Counted from the first letter of the stretch, positions 27,101 through 35,840 are shown. The stretch: DNA of 64,000 nt from Methylobacterium sp. NMS14P (GCF_028583545.1 NZ_CP087106.1:310001-374000); one strand, 5' to 3'. Numbers and translations: made by a program. The notes: a model not told the origin generated them from the letters alone.

Positions 27101-27915
27101 CCGCCCGACTTGATCGCGCCGGCCGCCCGGTCGCCGATCTTCAGGAAGCTCATCAGGCCCGACGACTTGCCGCCGCCGCCGAGCTTCTCATTCTCCGAGC
27201 GCAGCATCGAGAAGTTGGAGCCGGTGCCCGAGCCGTACTTGAACAGGCGCGCCTCACGCACCCACAGGTCCATGATGCCGCCGTCGTTGACGAGGTCGTC
27301 CTGGACCGACTGGATGAAGCAGGCATGGGGCTGCGGGTGCTCGTAGGCCGAGGCCGACTTGGTCAGCACGCCGGTCTGCGGGTCGCAGTAGTAGTGGCCC
27401 TGGCTCGGCCCATCGATGCCGTAGGCCCAGTGCAGGCCGGTGTTGAACCATTGCGGCGAGTTCGGCGCCACCATCTGGCGGGCCAGCATGAAGCGCAGCT
27501 CGTCCATGAACGCCGAGGCGTCCTCCTCCGAGGAGAAGTAGCCGCCCTTCCAGCCCCAGTAGGTCCAGCAGCCGGCGAGCCGGTCGAAGACCTGCGTGGC
27601 CGAGGCTTCGGAGACGAAGCGCTCGTCCTCGGGGATCTCGGCCAGGGCCGCGTCGTCCGGGATCGAGCGCCAGAGGAACGACGGGACCGCATTCTCCTCG
27701 ACCTTGCGCAGCCGGGCCGGGACGCCCGCCTTGCGGAAGTACTTCTGCGCGAGCACGTCGCTCGCGACCTGGCTCCAGCTCTCCGGCACGTCGATGCCGT
27801 CGAGGCGGAACACCACCGAGCCGTCCGGGTTGCGGATCTCGCTCAGCGCCTTGCGGAAGGGGATCCCGGCGTAGGGCGATTGTCCGGCCGTGGTGTAGCG
27901 ACGCTCGAACCGCAT
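24184..27915 (-). CDS. nrdJ: Vitamin B12-dependent class II ribonucleotide reductase
   Basis: Makes deoxyribonucleotides using adenosylcobalamin as radical source, with no oxygen requirement. The 1243-residue chain has the large-subunit core: [47 protein letters not shown] with the active-site Cys region, and [20 protein letters not shown]. The C-terminus carries [17 protein letters not shown] and [13 protein letters not shown], the Cys-rich tail of the NrdJ type used for re-reduction or zinc binding. ATG at 27915, preceded by GGGAGAGG, gives the canonical MRFERRYTT start; an in-frame extension to 28002 is not supported. No other ribonucleotide reductase is in the window. See the promoter at 28101-28129. 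Confidence 0.97.
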   Translation of the reverse strand: MRFERRYTTAGQSPYAGIPFRKALSEIRNPDGSVVFRLDGIDVPESWSQVASDVLAQKYFRKAGVPARLRKVEENAVPSFLWRSIPDDAALAEIPEDERFVSEASATQVFDRLAGCWTYWGWKGGYFSSEEDASAFMDELRFMLARQMVAPNSPQWFNTGLHWAYGIDGPSQGHYYCDPQTGVLTKSASAYEHPQPHACFIQSVQDDLVNDGGIMDLWVREARLFKYGSGTGSNFSMLRSENEKLGGGGKSSGLMSFLKIGDRAAGAIKSGGTTRRAAKMVIVDIDHPDIEAFIDWKVKEEQKVAALVTGSKVVSKHLTLVMKACTQCEAEGDACFDPERNPALKREIRAARRASVPDSYIKRVVQFARQGFTKIEFPVYDTDWDSEAYLTVAGQNSNNSVSLTDDFLRAVEADADWQLTARTTGKVTKTLKARDLWERIGEAAWASADPGLHFNTTMNDWHTCPAGGRIRASNPCSEYMFLDDTACNLASANLLTMYDRDTKRFDVEAFEHLNRLWTVVLEISVMMAQFPSKEIAELSYRYRTLGLGYANIGGLLMTMGLPYDSDAGRALAGALTAIMTGVAYATSAEMAAELGTFPSYDENADAMLRVIRNHRRAAHGEAGGYEFLNVAPVALDHDNIPQADLGDHARAAWDRALKLGEEHGYRNAQATVIAPTGTIGLVMDCDTTGIEPDFALVKFKKLAGGGYFKIINQAAPDALRALGYRESEIAEIEAYAVGHGSMGQAPGINPTTLRAKGFTDDKIAAVEKGLKSAFDIKFVFNRWTLGDDFLTQSLKVPADKLSDPTFELLPFLGFTKKEIEAANTHICGAMTLEGAPGLKLEHYPVFDCANPCGRIGKRYLSVDSHIRMMAAAQPFISGAISKTINMPNDATVEDCKAAYLLSWRLALKANALYRDGSKLSQPLNAALISEEDDEADEGIEALIQAPAAAKAAAAAEKIVERVIERVERIRSREKLPTRRKGYTQKAVVGGHKVYLRTGEYDDGRLGEIFIDMHKEGATFRSLMNNFAIAISLGLQYGVPLEEYVEAFTFTRFEPAGFVQGNDAIKNATSLLDYVFRELAVSYLGRADLAHVSPAEIGGTVIGGGESGDTTREGPKPAPASSVVSRGLLRGSADRLTLIQGGPAGASLGVGAASAGQSAPAGGTVHAIRGSAALKAEPAVAGQAETIADTLPFAKAERSVADRRAEAKMKGYVGEACPECANFTLVRNGTCLKCDTCGSTTGCS

Positions 27916-28100
27916 GAAACACACCTCTCCCGACGGGACGCGCGCGTCCCGGCCCCGCGCGACGCGGGGTCTAGCCCGATAGTGGGATTCGCGGCCGACC
28001 ACGCCCGGCTGAGAGACGTGCCTCGGTCCCGCGAACGAAAATTAGGAACGGTCGCCCCTGCCCAACGCACCACTTTCGCGGGGCGCGACCGATGGAGGGA

Positions 28101-28129
28101 GATTACCGCCGCCTTCAATCTCACGTCAA
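28101..28129 (-). promoter_or_regulatory. Candidate sigma-70 promoter of nrdJ
   Basis: On the minus strand TTGACG (28124-28129) is separated by 17 bases from GTAATC (28101-28106), a good -35 and a fair -10, about 185 bases upstream of the nrdJ ATG. Assignment is by pattern only. Confidence 0.45.
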
Positions 28130-28156
28130 CAAGTGGTGTTCCGCGGCCTTGTTCCC

Positions 28157-28170
28157 CGCTAGATGTTGTG
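28157..28170 (-). promoter_or_regulatory. NrdR-box-like sequence upstream of nrdJ
   Basis: Minus-strand CACAACATCTAGCG resembles the NrdR box (roughly CACWAYATNTWGTG), missing at the penultimate position. It sits 28 bases upstream of the candidate -35. A weaker relative, CACGTCAACAAGTG at 28122-28135, overlaps the -35, but centre spacing is 35 bases rather than the usual three helical turns. NrdR control of ribonucleotide reductase genes is well established; this site is only suggestive. Confidence 0.35.
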
Positions 28171-28429
28171 CCGGCTCGCAAAAGCCTGTGGATATCGTCC
28201 CGAGCCCGGATAAGTGTCCTTCCGGCTTTCGGGAATCGGATCGGGAAAATTTTAGATTCACAACCCTAGGGAGCGGAACTGGCGGACGGCCGGAACCCGG
28301 GGCCGAAACTGCGGCCCGGGCGTTGCCCGGCGGCGACACTTCCGACATGCGGCTGGACTCGCACGCGCGCGGTCACCATAACGGCGCCGACGAGCGCCCT
28401 CGCGGCGCGGAACGACTCCGGGACCGGCG
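28171..28429. other. Divergent intergenic region between nrdJ and NDUFA12-like gene
   Basis: No gene recognised. It contains a short AT-rich tract near 28243-28262 (GGGAAAATTTTAGATTCAC) that may belong to a promoter for the rightward gene at 28430. No cobalamin riboswitch elements could be identified by eye in the leader of nrdJ. Confidence 0.5.
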
Positions 28430-28846
28430 ATGGCGCTGAAGGACACTTTGCTGCGCATCTTCACGTGGTGGAACGGTCAGACCGTCTCCGTCGCGCTCCA
28501 GACCGCGCGCACCGGCATCTTCGTCGGCGAGGACGAGTTCGGGAACAAGTACTATAAGGCGGAAGGCGCGCTGATCGACCGCTCGGTGGGCTCGGAGCGC
28601 CGCTGGGTCGTCTATAACGGCTACGCCGACGCCTCGAAGGTGCCGCCCGGCTGGCGCGGCTGGCTCTGCCACAACGTCGACGTCGCGCCGAGCGAGGAGA
28701 ACTACCAGGCGAAGGCCTGGCAGAAGCCGCATATCGAGAACCAGACCGGCACCGCGAACGCGTACCGGCCGGCTGGCTCGCAGCTCTCCTGGGGCCAGCG
28801 GCCGGCGGCGACCGGCGACTACGTGTCCTGGACGCCGGGCGAGTAG
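28430..28846 (+). CDS. NDUFA12-family complex I accessory protein
   Basis: A 138-residue homologue of the mitochondrial complex I accessory subunit NDUFA12 (B17.2), found in alphaproteobacterial NADH:ubiquinone oxidoreductase. Family features are the start MALKDTLLRIFTWWNGQTVS, VGEDEFGNKYYK, RRWVVYNGYADASKVPPGW and the WLCHNVDVAPSEE/WQKPHIENQTGT region, all well conserved from bacteria to mammals. The tail (SWGQRPAATGDYVSW) is also usual. It binds the peripheral arm on the cytoplasmic side. The DUF2155 gene follows after 128 bases, a neighbour relationship common in the order. Confidence 0.94.
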   Translation: MALKDTLLRIFTWWNGQTVSVALQTARTGIFVGEDEFGNKYYKAEGALIDRSVGSERRWVVYNGYADASKVPPGWRGWLCHNVDVAPSEENYQAKAWQKPHIENQTGTANAYRPAGSQLSWGQRPAATGDYVSWTPGE

Positions 28847-28974
28847 ATCCGCGACCTGCCACGGGCGCGGCGCCCTTTTGCCGCCACCGTTGCGGTGTTC
28901 ATGACGGGCCAATCCCGATCGTCCGCCGCGCAGCCTTCGGCGCGGCCGGCCACCCTCGTCTAGGGGTCCGAGCC

Positions 28975-29631
28975 TTGAGCCGCATCTTCGCCCTCGCACG
29001 CCGCGCGCTCGCCCCGGGCCTCGCGCTCCTCGTCTGCGCCGGCCCCGCCGCCGCCGACAAGATCAAGAACCCGACCGCGGTGTTCTCCGGCCTCGACAAG
29101 ATCACCGGCCGGATCGTCAATTTCGAGGTGGCGGTCGACGAGACCGTGCAGTTCGGCGCCCTGCAGCTCACCCCGCGGGTCTGCTACACGCGGCCGCCGA
29201 CCGAGAGCGCCAAGACCACGGCGTTCCTGGAGGTCGACGAGGTCACCCTCGACAACAAGTACCGCCGGATCTTCACCGGCTGGATGTTCGCGTCGAGCCC
29301 CGGCCTGCACGCGATCGAGCACCCGATCTACGACGTCTGGCTGGTCGACTGTAAGGGCGGCAGCGACGTGATCGCCGAGGCCAAGGAGCAGGAGGACGTG
29401 CCGGCCGTGGCGGCCAAGCCCGAGAGGGCGAAGCGCCCCGGCAAGGACGCGACCAAGACCGCCCAGCAGCTCAACGCCAACGGGCAGGTGGACGTGGAGG
29501 CGCCGCGCGGCGTGCCGGTGCAGCCCCGCCAGAAGCCCTCGCGCAAGTTCTTCCCGTCGAACGAGGGCCCGGCGCCGGCCCCGCCGCCGCAGCAGCAGCC
29601 GCAGAACCTGTTCGACGCGCTGTTCCGCTGA
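28975..29631 (+). CDS. DUF2155 domain exported protein
   Basis: A 218-residue protein with an N-terminal signal peptide (FALARRALAPGLALLVCAG, cleavage near PAAADK) followed by the DUF2155 domain, residues 30-125: FSGLDKITGRIVNFEVAVD, RVCYTRPPTESAKTTAF, FTGWMFASSPGLHAIEHPIYD, ending VWLVDCKG. Two Cys are placed as in relatives. The C-terminal third is Pro/Lys-rich and low complexity. The start is taken as TTG at 28975 behind TAGGGGTCCGAGCC; no ATG fits the signal peptide. Function is unknown, but the domain is nearly universal in Rhizobiales and often follows the NDUFA12-like gene. Confidence 0.85.
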   Translation: MSRIFALARRALAPGLALLVCAGPAAADKIKNPTAVFSGLDKITGRIVNFEVAVDETVQFGALQLTPRVCYTRPPTESAKTTAFLEVDEVTLDNKYRRIFTGWMFASSPGLHAIEHPIYDVWLVDCKGGSDVIAEAKEQEDVPAVAAKPERAKRPGKDATKTAQQLNANGQVDVEAPRGVPVQPRQKPSRKFFPSNEGPAPAPPPQQQPQNLFDALFR

Positions 29632-29708
29632 CGCCGCTCACGAGCGCGCAGCGCAGGCGCGCGGGCTGAGTCCCGGCGGCCGCCCTCAGCGCGAATGGGG
29701 TCTGCGCC

Positions 29709-30845
29709 TCAGGCGACGTTGACGCGCCGCCCGCGATTCCAAGCCAGGAACGGGACGCCGGAGAGCAGTCCGGCGAGGGCCGCGCGCGTCTGGTGGCAGC
29801 CGTTCACCGACACCCGGGGCAGGGCCTGGAGATGCCCGGCATGCTCGGCGAAGAGGTGGCCGGGTCGCGTGGTCACGGCCGTCGCGAAGCCCATCTCCCG
29901 CGCCAGGGCGAATTCCCGCGGACCGGCGGAGGTCGGGTCCCCCACCGGGTAGGAGAGGTGCCGCACCGGTCGCCCGAGTTCCGTCTCGATCCGCGCGCGA
30001 CCCTCGGCGATCTCGCGCGATGCGATCGCGGCGGCGTGCTTGGCCAGCATCGGGTGGCTGACCGTGTGCGCGCCGATGGTGACGGCCGGCTCGGCGGCGA
30101 GGTCGCGCAGCTCCGACCAGGACAGGCACAGATCGGCGGCGAGTCGCCCGGGCGGGAAGCCGGCCTGCCGGCACAGGGCGGCGATCCGGTCGAGAAGGTC
30201 CGCCTCGCCGCCGCGGCGCAGGTCGCGGTACAGGATCTCGAAGGCCAGCGCCTTCTCCTGCGGGCTGCGCGCCGGAAGGTCGAGGCTGCGCGCGCCGACG
30301 TCGATGCGCACCCGGTCCAGGCGCGCGATGGCCCGCTCCAGCTCGACCCACCAGAGCCGCCCGGCCTGATCGGCGAAGCCGCTGGTGACGAACAGCGTCC
30401 ACGGCGCGCCGTGGCGGGCCAGTACGGGACGGGCGTGCTGAACGTTGTCGCGGTAGCCGTCATCGAAGGTCAGGACCGCGAAGGGCGGCCCGTAATCCGG
30501 CTCGGCCAGCCGCTCCGGGACCGCATCGAGGCCGATGATCTCGAAGCCGCGGGCGTCGAGTTCGCGCAACGTCAGGTCGAGGAACTCCGGGGTGATGCCG
30601 AGCAGTCGGTTCGGCGCGAAGGCTGGCACCGGGTCGGGGCTGACGTGATGGAAGGTGAGGATCACGCCGAGGCCGCGGGCCGCGGGGCTGAGCCAGCGGT
30701 CCGCCCCGAGGGCCTGAATCGCGCGGAAGCCGGACGCGAAGACCCGATGCTTGGCACGCGAAGACAGCATGGCCCTGAACCGTTCGGGCCAGCGGCCCAG
30801 CGCGGCACAGCCTTGGCGCGCCGGGGTAAACAAATCCGAAAGCAT
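29709..30845 (-). CDS. Polysaccharide deacetylase family protein
   Basis: A 378-residue NodB-homology (carbohydrate esterase 4) protein. The metal-binding Asp motif is FAVLTFDDGYRDN near residue 125, and the His motif is TIGAHTVSHPMLAKH near 260, followed by LSYPVGDPTS. GVILTFHHVSPDPVPAF precedes the domain, as in the exopolysaccharide-associated branch. It probably deacetylates a sugar or modifies an exopolysaccharide precursor. ATG at 30845 is used; a second ATG at 30770 would also keep the whole domain. It is divergent from the GNAT gene at 31011 by 165 bases and belongs to the polysaccharide group extending to 35192. Confidence 0.88.
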   Translation of the reverse strand: MLSDLFTPARQGCAALGRWPERFRAMLSSRAKHRVFASGFRAIQALGADRWLSPAARGLGVILTFHHVSPDPVPAFAPNRLLGITPEFLDLTLRELDARGFEIIGLDAVPERLAEPDYGPPFAVLTFDDGYRDNVQHARPVLARHGAPWTLFVTSGFADQAGRLWWVELERAIARLDRVRIDVGARSLDLPARSPQEKALAFEILYRDLRRGGEADLLDRIAALCRQAGFPPGRLAADLCLSWSELRDLAAEPAVTIGAHTVSHPMLAKHAAAIASREIAEGRARIETELGRPVRHLSYPVGDPTSAGPREFALAREMGFATAVTTRPGHLFAEHAGHLQALPRVSVNGCHQTRAALAGLLSGVPFLAWNRGRRVNVA

Positions 30846-31010
30846 GCGCCGCGGCGGTCATCGCAAGCCGTCATTAGCCACGACTGTTCTTTGCCGGACC
30901 ATCCGGCGCCGGGATCGCACCATCATCGATTGAAGTCACGGGCTGTTCAGTCGCCGCCCGTCAAGGTTCGGGCGGCGCGGGATCGTGAGCGGTCCCCGGG
31001 AGATCGGGTC

Positions 31011-32195
31011 ATGGCGGTCGGTGTCCAGGTGGTGGGAACGGACATGGTCGATGCGCGCATCGCCGGGGGCCTCGTCGCGGAGATCATCCCGGACCTCGCC
31101 GCGGCCGAGGCGCTCTGGCGGCGCCTCGAGGCCGAGCCGGCGAGCCTCGCCACGCCCTACCAGCGGTTCGACTGGATCAGCGCCTACCTGCGAACGACCG
31201 GTCAGGCCGAGGGCGCGCGCGTCGCGGTCCTGCGGGACGCGGACGGACGGCCGCGCATCCTCATCCCGTTCACGCTTCAGCGGGAGCACGGCCTGCGCCT
31301 CGCGCGTACGGTCGGCGACACCCACGCCAACTATCACTTGCCGCTCTTCGCTACCCGCGACGCGGCGGCCATCGCGCCCGGCAGCATCGTGGCGGCCCTG
31401 ATCCGCGCCGGCCGCGCCGACGGGATCGACGCCTTCGTGCTGAAGCATCAGCCCCGGATGTGGGACGGGGCGGCGAACCCGCTCGCCGCGACCGGCGAGG
31501 CGGAGGCCAGCGACGCCTACGGCCTCATGCTCGGCCCGGACCCGGAGGCGACCGTGCGCCGGGTGTTCAGCGCGGATTCGCGCAAGAAGCTGCGCTCCAA
31601 GGAGAAGCGCCTCGTGGAGGCGCACGGCCCGATCGTCTACCGCCGCGCCGAGACCGCCGACGAGGCGGCGCGCCTGCTGGCGGCGTTCTTCGCGCAGAAA
31701 GCCGCCCGCTTCGCCGGCATGGGCGTCTCAGACCCCTACGCCGATCCCGCGATCCGGGCTTTCCTGACGGCAGCGGCGACCGGCGCCGAGCCCGCGGTGG
31801 AGCTGTACGCCCTCTGCCTCGCCGAGAGCGGCCGCGTCCTCGCGACCTTCGGCGGCGCCGTCAGTGAGCGGCGCTTCAGCGGCATGATGACGGCGTTCGA
31901 CGGCGACCCGGAGATCGCCCGATACAGCCCCGGCGACCTGCTGCTGCAGCATCTGGTGCGCGACCAGACCGCGCGCGGGCGGCAGGGCTTCGATCTCGGC
32001 GTCGGCGAGGCCCGCTACAAGGCCAGCATCTGCGACGAGACGATCGGCCTCGTCGAGACGATCATTCCGGTCACGCTCCGGGGCCGGACCTACGGCGCCC
32101 TTCGCCGCGCCTTGACCCGCACGAAGCGGCGGATCAAGCGCGACCCGCGCCTCTACGCCGCCCTGAAACGGCTCCGCACCCTGCGCCGGTGGTGA
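31011..32195 (+). CDS. GNAT-family acyltransferase of the CelD/BcsL type
   Basis: A 394-residue protein with the Acetyltransf_6 domain found in exopolysaccharide and cellulose loci (CelD/BcsL). Residues 25-60 hold TPYQRFDWISAYLR; the second half contains SADSRKKLRSKEKRLVEAHGP, ELYALCLAESGRVLATFGG and the ending FDLGVGEARYKASICD, the acyl-CoA-binding region of this family. It likely adds an acyl group to a polysaccharide or its precursor. ATG at 31011 is used; upstream extension would run opposite the deacetylase gene. The convergent gumC-like gene ends 12 bases downstream. Confidence 0.85.
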   Translation: MAVGVQVVGTDMVDARIAGGLVAEIIPDLAAAEALWRRLEAEPASLATPYQRFDWISAYLRTTGQAEGARVAVLRDADGRPRILIPFTLQREHGLRLARTVGDTHANYHLPLFATRDAAAIAPGSIVAALIRAGRADGIDAFVLKHQPRMWDGAANPLAATGEAEASDAYGLMLGPDPEATVRRVFSADSRKKLRSKEKRLVEAHGPIVYRRAETADEAARLLAAFFAQKAARFAGMGVSDPYADPAIRAFLTAAATGAEPAVELYALCLAESGRVLATFGGAVSERRFSGMMTAFDGDPEIARYSPGDLLLQHLVRDQTARGRQGFDLGVGEARYKASICDETIGLVETIIPVTLRGRTYGALRRALTRTKRRIKRDPRLYAALKRLRTLRRW

Positions 32196-32207
32196 CCGGC
32201 GCCCGGC

Positions 32208-34424
32208 CTAGGCGGCGTTGAGGCGCAGCTCCGCCCGGGCGTCCTCGACTTCCGACGCGGCCGGACGATCCTGCGCCACCAGAATCTGGCCGGCGCCGGC
32301 CTCCTCGGCGAGGGCGTAGAGGTCGGCCAGCGCCGGATCCTCGGCATCGGCGTTCGACGCGATGACGACGCTGTCCATGAAGCCGGCGACGAGTTCGAGG
32401 AGGTCGACGGCTCCCGGCGCGGCGTGGAGCCGGCAGATCACCCAATCGTAGGCCTCGGCCATCGCCTCGAAGGTCAGCGCCAGGGCATCCGGCTCGTCGA
32501 ACAGGACGGCTGAGTCCTGAAGCCCCGCCTCGATGCGGTGCTGACCGCTGTCCGGGCGGGCCTGGATCACGTCGAGGAAGGCGGCCTCGCCGGCGATGAG
32601 GTCGGCGAATCCGAGCCGCGCCGTGCCGTCGTTCGGCAGATTGAGGTCGACGGCGACGAGGCTTCCCTCGCGACCCAGGGCGCGGGTCAGGGCCTCCGGC
32701 AGCGTCGCGACGCCGCGCCGGTCCTCGGTCTCGACGATCAGGATCCGGCGACCGGCCTGCGCCTCCGGGGCACGGGGCGCAGACGCGATGCGGGCGACGA
32801 GCGGCGCGAGATCGAACGTGTCGGCGCCGCGGATCGCGACCGGCGCGGCGGGCGCCGTCGCCACGGCGGCCGCGTGCGACGGCTCGGACCAGCGCGCGGC
32901 CGGTGTCGCCTCCGGGAAGGTGAAGGACGGCCGATCCAGCACCGGCTCGCGGCGCCGGCGATCGTCCACCGGGTCGCCGTCGCGGTCTCCGGCGGCGCGG
33001 CCGGATTCGGCGAGCAGCGCGCTGGCGATGACTCCGCCGACCGCGAGCATCAGAGTCAGAAGTGTCGCGAAGGCGACGATCGGCAGCTTCTTCGGGAAAG
33101 ACGGGACCTCGGGCGTCACCGCGCGGGACACGATGCGGGCGTCGGCGGGCGTCGCGGCCTCGCCGTCGCGCGCCGCCGCCTCGCGGTAGCGGCCGAGATA
33201 GGATTCGAGCTGCTCGCGCTGCGCCTTCGCCTCGCGCTCCAGCGCCCGGAGCTGGATCTCGCTGGCGTTGCCGCGCACGACGACGTCCTGCTGGCCGTCC
33301 ACGGCGGCCTGGAGGCTCTCGACCCGGGCGCCGGCGATCTTCGCGTCGTTCTCCATCATGCGCACGACGCGCTCGGCCGACGCCTTGATCTGGGCGTCGA
33401 GGTCCTCGAGCTGGGCGTTCAGCTCCTTGATCCGCGGGTGGGCCGGCAGGAGCGTCCGCGACTCGAGGGCGAGCTGCGCGCGCACCGAGATCCGGTTCTC
33501 GACGATCCGGCGGATCACCTCGTTGTTGGCGACGTCGGGGATCTCGAAGGCGCGACCGTCCTTGATCAGGTCCTTGATGGCCTTCACCTTGCCGTCGAGG
33601 TCGGCCTTCAGGCTCCGCGCCGCGGAGAGCTGGCTCGACAGCTCGCCGAGCTGCTGGGCGTTGAGCGGCCGACCGGCCAGGCCGGTGCTGCCCACGAGGC
33701 CGTTCTTGGCGCGGAACGCCTCGACCTTGGCCTCCGCCTCGGCGACGCGCTTGCGCAGCCCGTCGATGTTGCCGCCGAGCCAGGTGGAGGCGTACCGGGC
33801 GGTGTCGACCTTATCGGCCTCCAGCGAGCCGATGTAGAGCTTCGCGATGGTGTTGGCGGCCTCGGCCGCGAGCTTCGGGTCCTTCGCGCGGAACTCGATC
33901 GTGAGGATCCGCGACTTGCCGGCGGGATAGACGAGCAGGTGATCGAAATAGGCGTCGAGCACCCGGTCCTCGGCGGGGCGATCGAGGGGATTGGCGCCGA
34001 TGCCGAGCATCATCAGCACGCGCTGGACGGCGCCGATGCTGCCCGCGCCGGGATCGAACTCGGCGTTGCCGACGAGCTTGAGCCGGCGGATCGCCTCGCG
34101 GGCGAGATCGCGGGACATCACGACCTGCACCTGGCTCGCGACCGCCTGCTCGTCGATCGGCGCGAGCTGGTCGCCGCGCTCCTGCGCGGTGCGGGCGAAG
34201 GCCGGGTCGCGGCTCTCGAGGAGGACCTTCGCCTCGCCGGTGTAGCGGGGGCTGACCACGTTGACGAAGACGCTCGCGCCCAGGGCGACCACCAGGGTCG
34301 GTCCGATGATCCAGCCGATGGAGCGTCGCAGGATCCGCGGCAGCTGCGCGAGGCCGAGACCCTCCTCGGCGCGCGGCTGGGATCCAGGCACGGCGTAGGT
34401 CGAGCGTTGACGGATCGTGGACAT
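32208..34424 (-). CDS. Wzc/GumC-type exopolysaccharide co-polymerase with degenerate kinase domain
   Basis: Inner-membrane polysaccharide co-polymerase controlling chain length and export, 738 residues. Residues 30-55 form the first membrane segment (WIIGPTLVVALGASVFVNVV), followed by the Wzz periplasmic domain with long coiled coils (residues 170-420, for example RVAEAEAKVEAFRAKNG), a Pro-rich motif (VTPEVPSFPKKLPIV) and a second membrane segment near 455-475. The C-terminal part from about 575 resembles the tyrosine autokinase but lacks Walker A: the usual GxGKS loop is replaced by VETEDRRGVATLPEA. No C-terminal Tyr cluster is seen. The export lipoprotein is divergent at 34605. Confidence 0.88.
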   Translation of the reverse strand: MSTIRQRSTYAVPGSQPRAEEGLGLAQLPRILRRSIGWIIGPTLVVALGASVFVNVVSPRYTGEAKVLLESRDPAFARTAQERGDQLAPIDEQAVASQVQVVMSRDLAREAIRRLKLVGNAEFDPGAGSIGAVQRVLMMLGIGANPLDRPAEDRVLDAYFDHLLVYPAGKSRILTIEFRAKDPKLAAEAANTIAKLYIGSLEADKVDTARYASTWLGGNIDGLRKRVAEAEAKVEAFRAKNGLVGSTGLAGRPLNAQQLGELSSQLSAARSLKADLDGKVKAIKDLIKDGRAFEIPDVANNEVIRRIVENRISVRAQLALESRTLLPAHPRIKELNAQLEDLDAQIKASAERVVRMMENDAKIAGARVESLQAAVDGQQDVVVRGNASEIQLRALEREAKAQREQLESYLGRYREAAARDGEAATPADARIVSRAVTPEVPSFPKKLPIVAFATLLTLMLAVGGVIASALLAESGRAAGDRDGDPVDDRRRREPVLDRPSFTFPEATPAARWSEPSHAAAVATAPAAPVAIRGADTFDLAPLVARIASAPRAPEAQAGRRILIVETEDRRGVATLPEALTRALGREGSLVAVDLNLPNDGTARLGFADLIAGEAAFLDVIQARPDSGQHRIEAGLQDSAVLFDEPDALALTFEAMAEAYDWVICRLHAAPGAVDLLELVAGFMDSVVIASNADAEDPALADLYALAEEAGAGQILVAQDRPAASEVEDARAELRLNAA

Positions 34425-34490
34425 GCGGACGCTCTGAACGCGGAGACAGACCGGGCGGGCATTACTGCCGTCCCGCCGCCATTAGTGGAT

Positions 34491-34577
34491 GTTAAGGTTG
34501 CTCAAGAGTTAAGGCGCGTGCGGGCCGGTGACCTGGCGCGACCCGGCGGGCGGTGATCAAGTTTCATTAACCTTAAC
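34491..34577. repeat. Repeated GTTAAGG boxes in the divergent exopolysaccharide promoter region
   Basis: GTTAAGGTT at 34491-34499 has an exact inverse, AACCTTAAC, at 34569-34577; a third GTTAAGG is at 34508-34514. They span the 180-base gap between the leftward co-polymerase and the rightward export gene. The rest of the gap is GC-rich, so the AT-rich boxes stand out and may be regulator half-sites. CtrA-like TTAA spacing was considered but does not fit. Confidence 0.45.
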
Positions 34578-34604
34578 GGCCTAGATCATCCCGCAACTGC
34601 ATCC

Positions 34605-35192
34605 ATGACGGCGATGGTGATGAACCGGCGCGCTCTGCTCCTCGCACTCGGCTCGACTCTGGCGCTCGGCGGTTGCCTGCGACCGAGCTTCCGCACTGAC
34701 CAGCTCGATGCCACCGGCACCGGCTCGATCGCGGCGCGGTACACGCTGGCGGCCGGCGACAAGCTCCGGGTGATCGTGTTCGGCCAGGACAACCTGTCCA
34801 ACATCTACGCGGTCGACGGCGCCGGGCGCATCGCCATGCCGCTGATCGGGACCGTGCAGGTCGGCGGCCAGACGACGGCCCAGGCGGCCAAGGCGATCGA
34901 GGCCAAGCTCGCGAGCGGCTTCGTGCGCGAGCCGCACGTCACCGTGGAGGTGGACGCCTACCGGCCGTTCTACATCCTCGGGGAGGTGACGACGTCCGGC
35001 CAGTACCCGTTCGTCAACGGCATGACCGTCGAGACGGCGGTCGCGATCGCGGCCGGCTTCGGGCCCCGAGCCGCGCGGGATTACGCTGTCCTGACGCGCG
35101 ATGCCGGCGGCTCGCTGATCTCCGGGATCGTGCCGATGACCTACGCGGTCCGACCGGGCGACACGATCGTCATCAAGGAACGGTTCTTCTGA
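34605..35192 (+). CDS. Polysaccharide export lipoprotein, Wza/GumB-like with SLBB domain
   Basis: Outer-membrane export channel component, 195 residues. It has a lipoprotein signal (ALLLALGSTLALGGC, lipobox LGGC, Cys near residue 24), then the Poly_export domain (YTLAAGDKLRVIVFGQDNLS, DGAGRIAMPLIGTVQVGGQT) and an SLBB beta-grasp domain (RPFYILGEVTTSGQYPF, AIAAGFGPRAARDY). The short length, with one SLBB domain, is like GumB rather than full-size Wza. ATG at 34605 is the first of three close in-frame ATG codons; 34620 is also possible. Divergent from the co-polymerase gene, it should form the trans-envelope export complex with it. Confidence 0.92.
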   Translation: MTAMVMNRRALLLALGSTLALGGCLRPSFRTDQLDATGTGSIAARYTLAAGDKLRVIVFGQDNLSNIYAVDGAGRIAMPLIGTVQVGGQTTAQAAKAIEAKLASGFVREPHVTVEVDAYRPFYILGEVTTSGQYPFVNGMTVETAVAIAAGFGPRAARDYAVLTRDAGGSLISGIVPMTYAVRPGDTIVIKERFF

Positions 35193-35207
35193 GCGGCGCC
35201 GCGCCGG

Positions 35208-35840
35208 TCACTGACCGCTCCGCCAGGGATTGATCACCCGCATGGCGGTCTTCTGCGCGGGGATCGGCGTCGCCACCTCGGGCATCGGCTGGCCGGCGCG
35301 CGCCATCATCCGGCGGGCCTCATGCGCGGGCACGGCGCCGACCGGCGTGAACAGGCCGGCCAGGACTTTCCGCGTGCCCCGGCTCACGAAGCGCGAGTTC
35401 TGGACCGGCTCGAAATCCCGGATCGCGTGGCGCTTGTCGGGATTGCCGGTGAAGACCCGGGCGCCGGAATTCAGGACCACGATGTCGCCGGGCCGCAGCG
35501 TCTCGTCCTTGAGGAGCGCCGCCGTCGCGCCGGCCTTCATGTCGATCGGCGTCTGCCGCTCGCTGATCTCGCGCTCCTTGACACGGATCTTGAGCGGAAG
35601 TGCCGCGTAGCGGGTCTGGAAGCGGCGGCGCGCCGCCCCGAGCCGCGGGGTCGCGTGCCGGCCGACAACGGCGCCGTCATAGGCGGGGGCCGGAGTCGGC
35701 TGGGCCTGCTGCGGTGCCGGCCGGGCGCCGAACAGCATCTCGAGGAAGCCGACTTCCGCGGCCTGCGCGCGCACCGCCGTCCCGGCGAGGAGACCGCCGG
35801 CCGCCATGACGGCCAGCAAGCTGCTCGTGCGAAGCCTCAT
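35208..35840 (-). CDS. Exported protein of unknown function
   Basis: A 210-residue protein. ATG at 35840 is chosen because GGAGGGTGCC precedes it and it starts a clean signal peptide (MRLRTSSLLAVMAAGGLLAG, cleavage near AQAAE); an in-frame extension to 35891 lacks both. The mature part has a Pro/Gln-rich linker, then a basic central region (RFQTRYAALPLKIRVKERE) and a conserved-looking ETLRPGDIVVLNSGARVFTG stretch. No family is recognised. It converges on the polysaccharide export gene with 15 bases between stops, but is not clearly part of that system. Confidence 0.7.
   Translation of the reverse strand: MRLRTSSLLAVMAAGGLLAGTAVRAQAAEVGFLEMLFGARPAPQQAQPTPAPAYDGAVVGRHATPRLGAARRRFQTRYAALPLKIRVKEREISERQTPIDMKAGATAALLKDETLRPGDIVVLNSGARVFTGNPDKRHAIRDFEPVQNSRFVSRGTRKVLAGLFTPVGAVPAHEARRMMARAGQPMPEVATPIPAQKTAMRVINPWRSGQ

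Noticed and set aside
24421..28269. Plus-strand frame of over 1200 codons opposite nrdJ
   Set aside because: Product is low-complexity Arg/Gly/Asp-rich sequence; the minus strand carries an unmistakable ribonucleotide reductase.
27916..28429. Cobalamin riboswitch in the nrdJ leader
   Set aside because: B12-dependent nrdJ made this plausible, but I could not recognise the B12-box or its paired elements by eye. A covariance-model search would decide.
34491..34577. CtrA binding site (TTAA-N7-TTAA) upstream of the export genes
   Set aside because: TTAA half-sites are present, but spacings are 13 and 2 bases, not 7.
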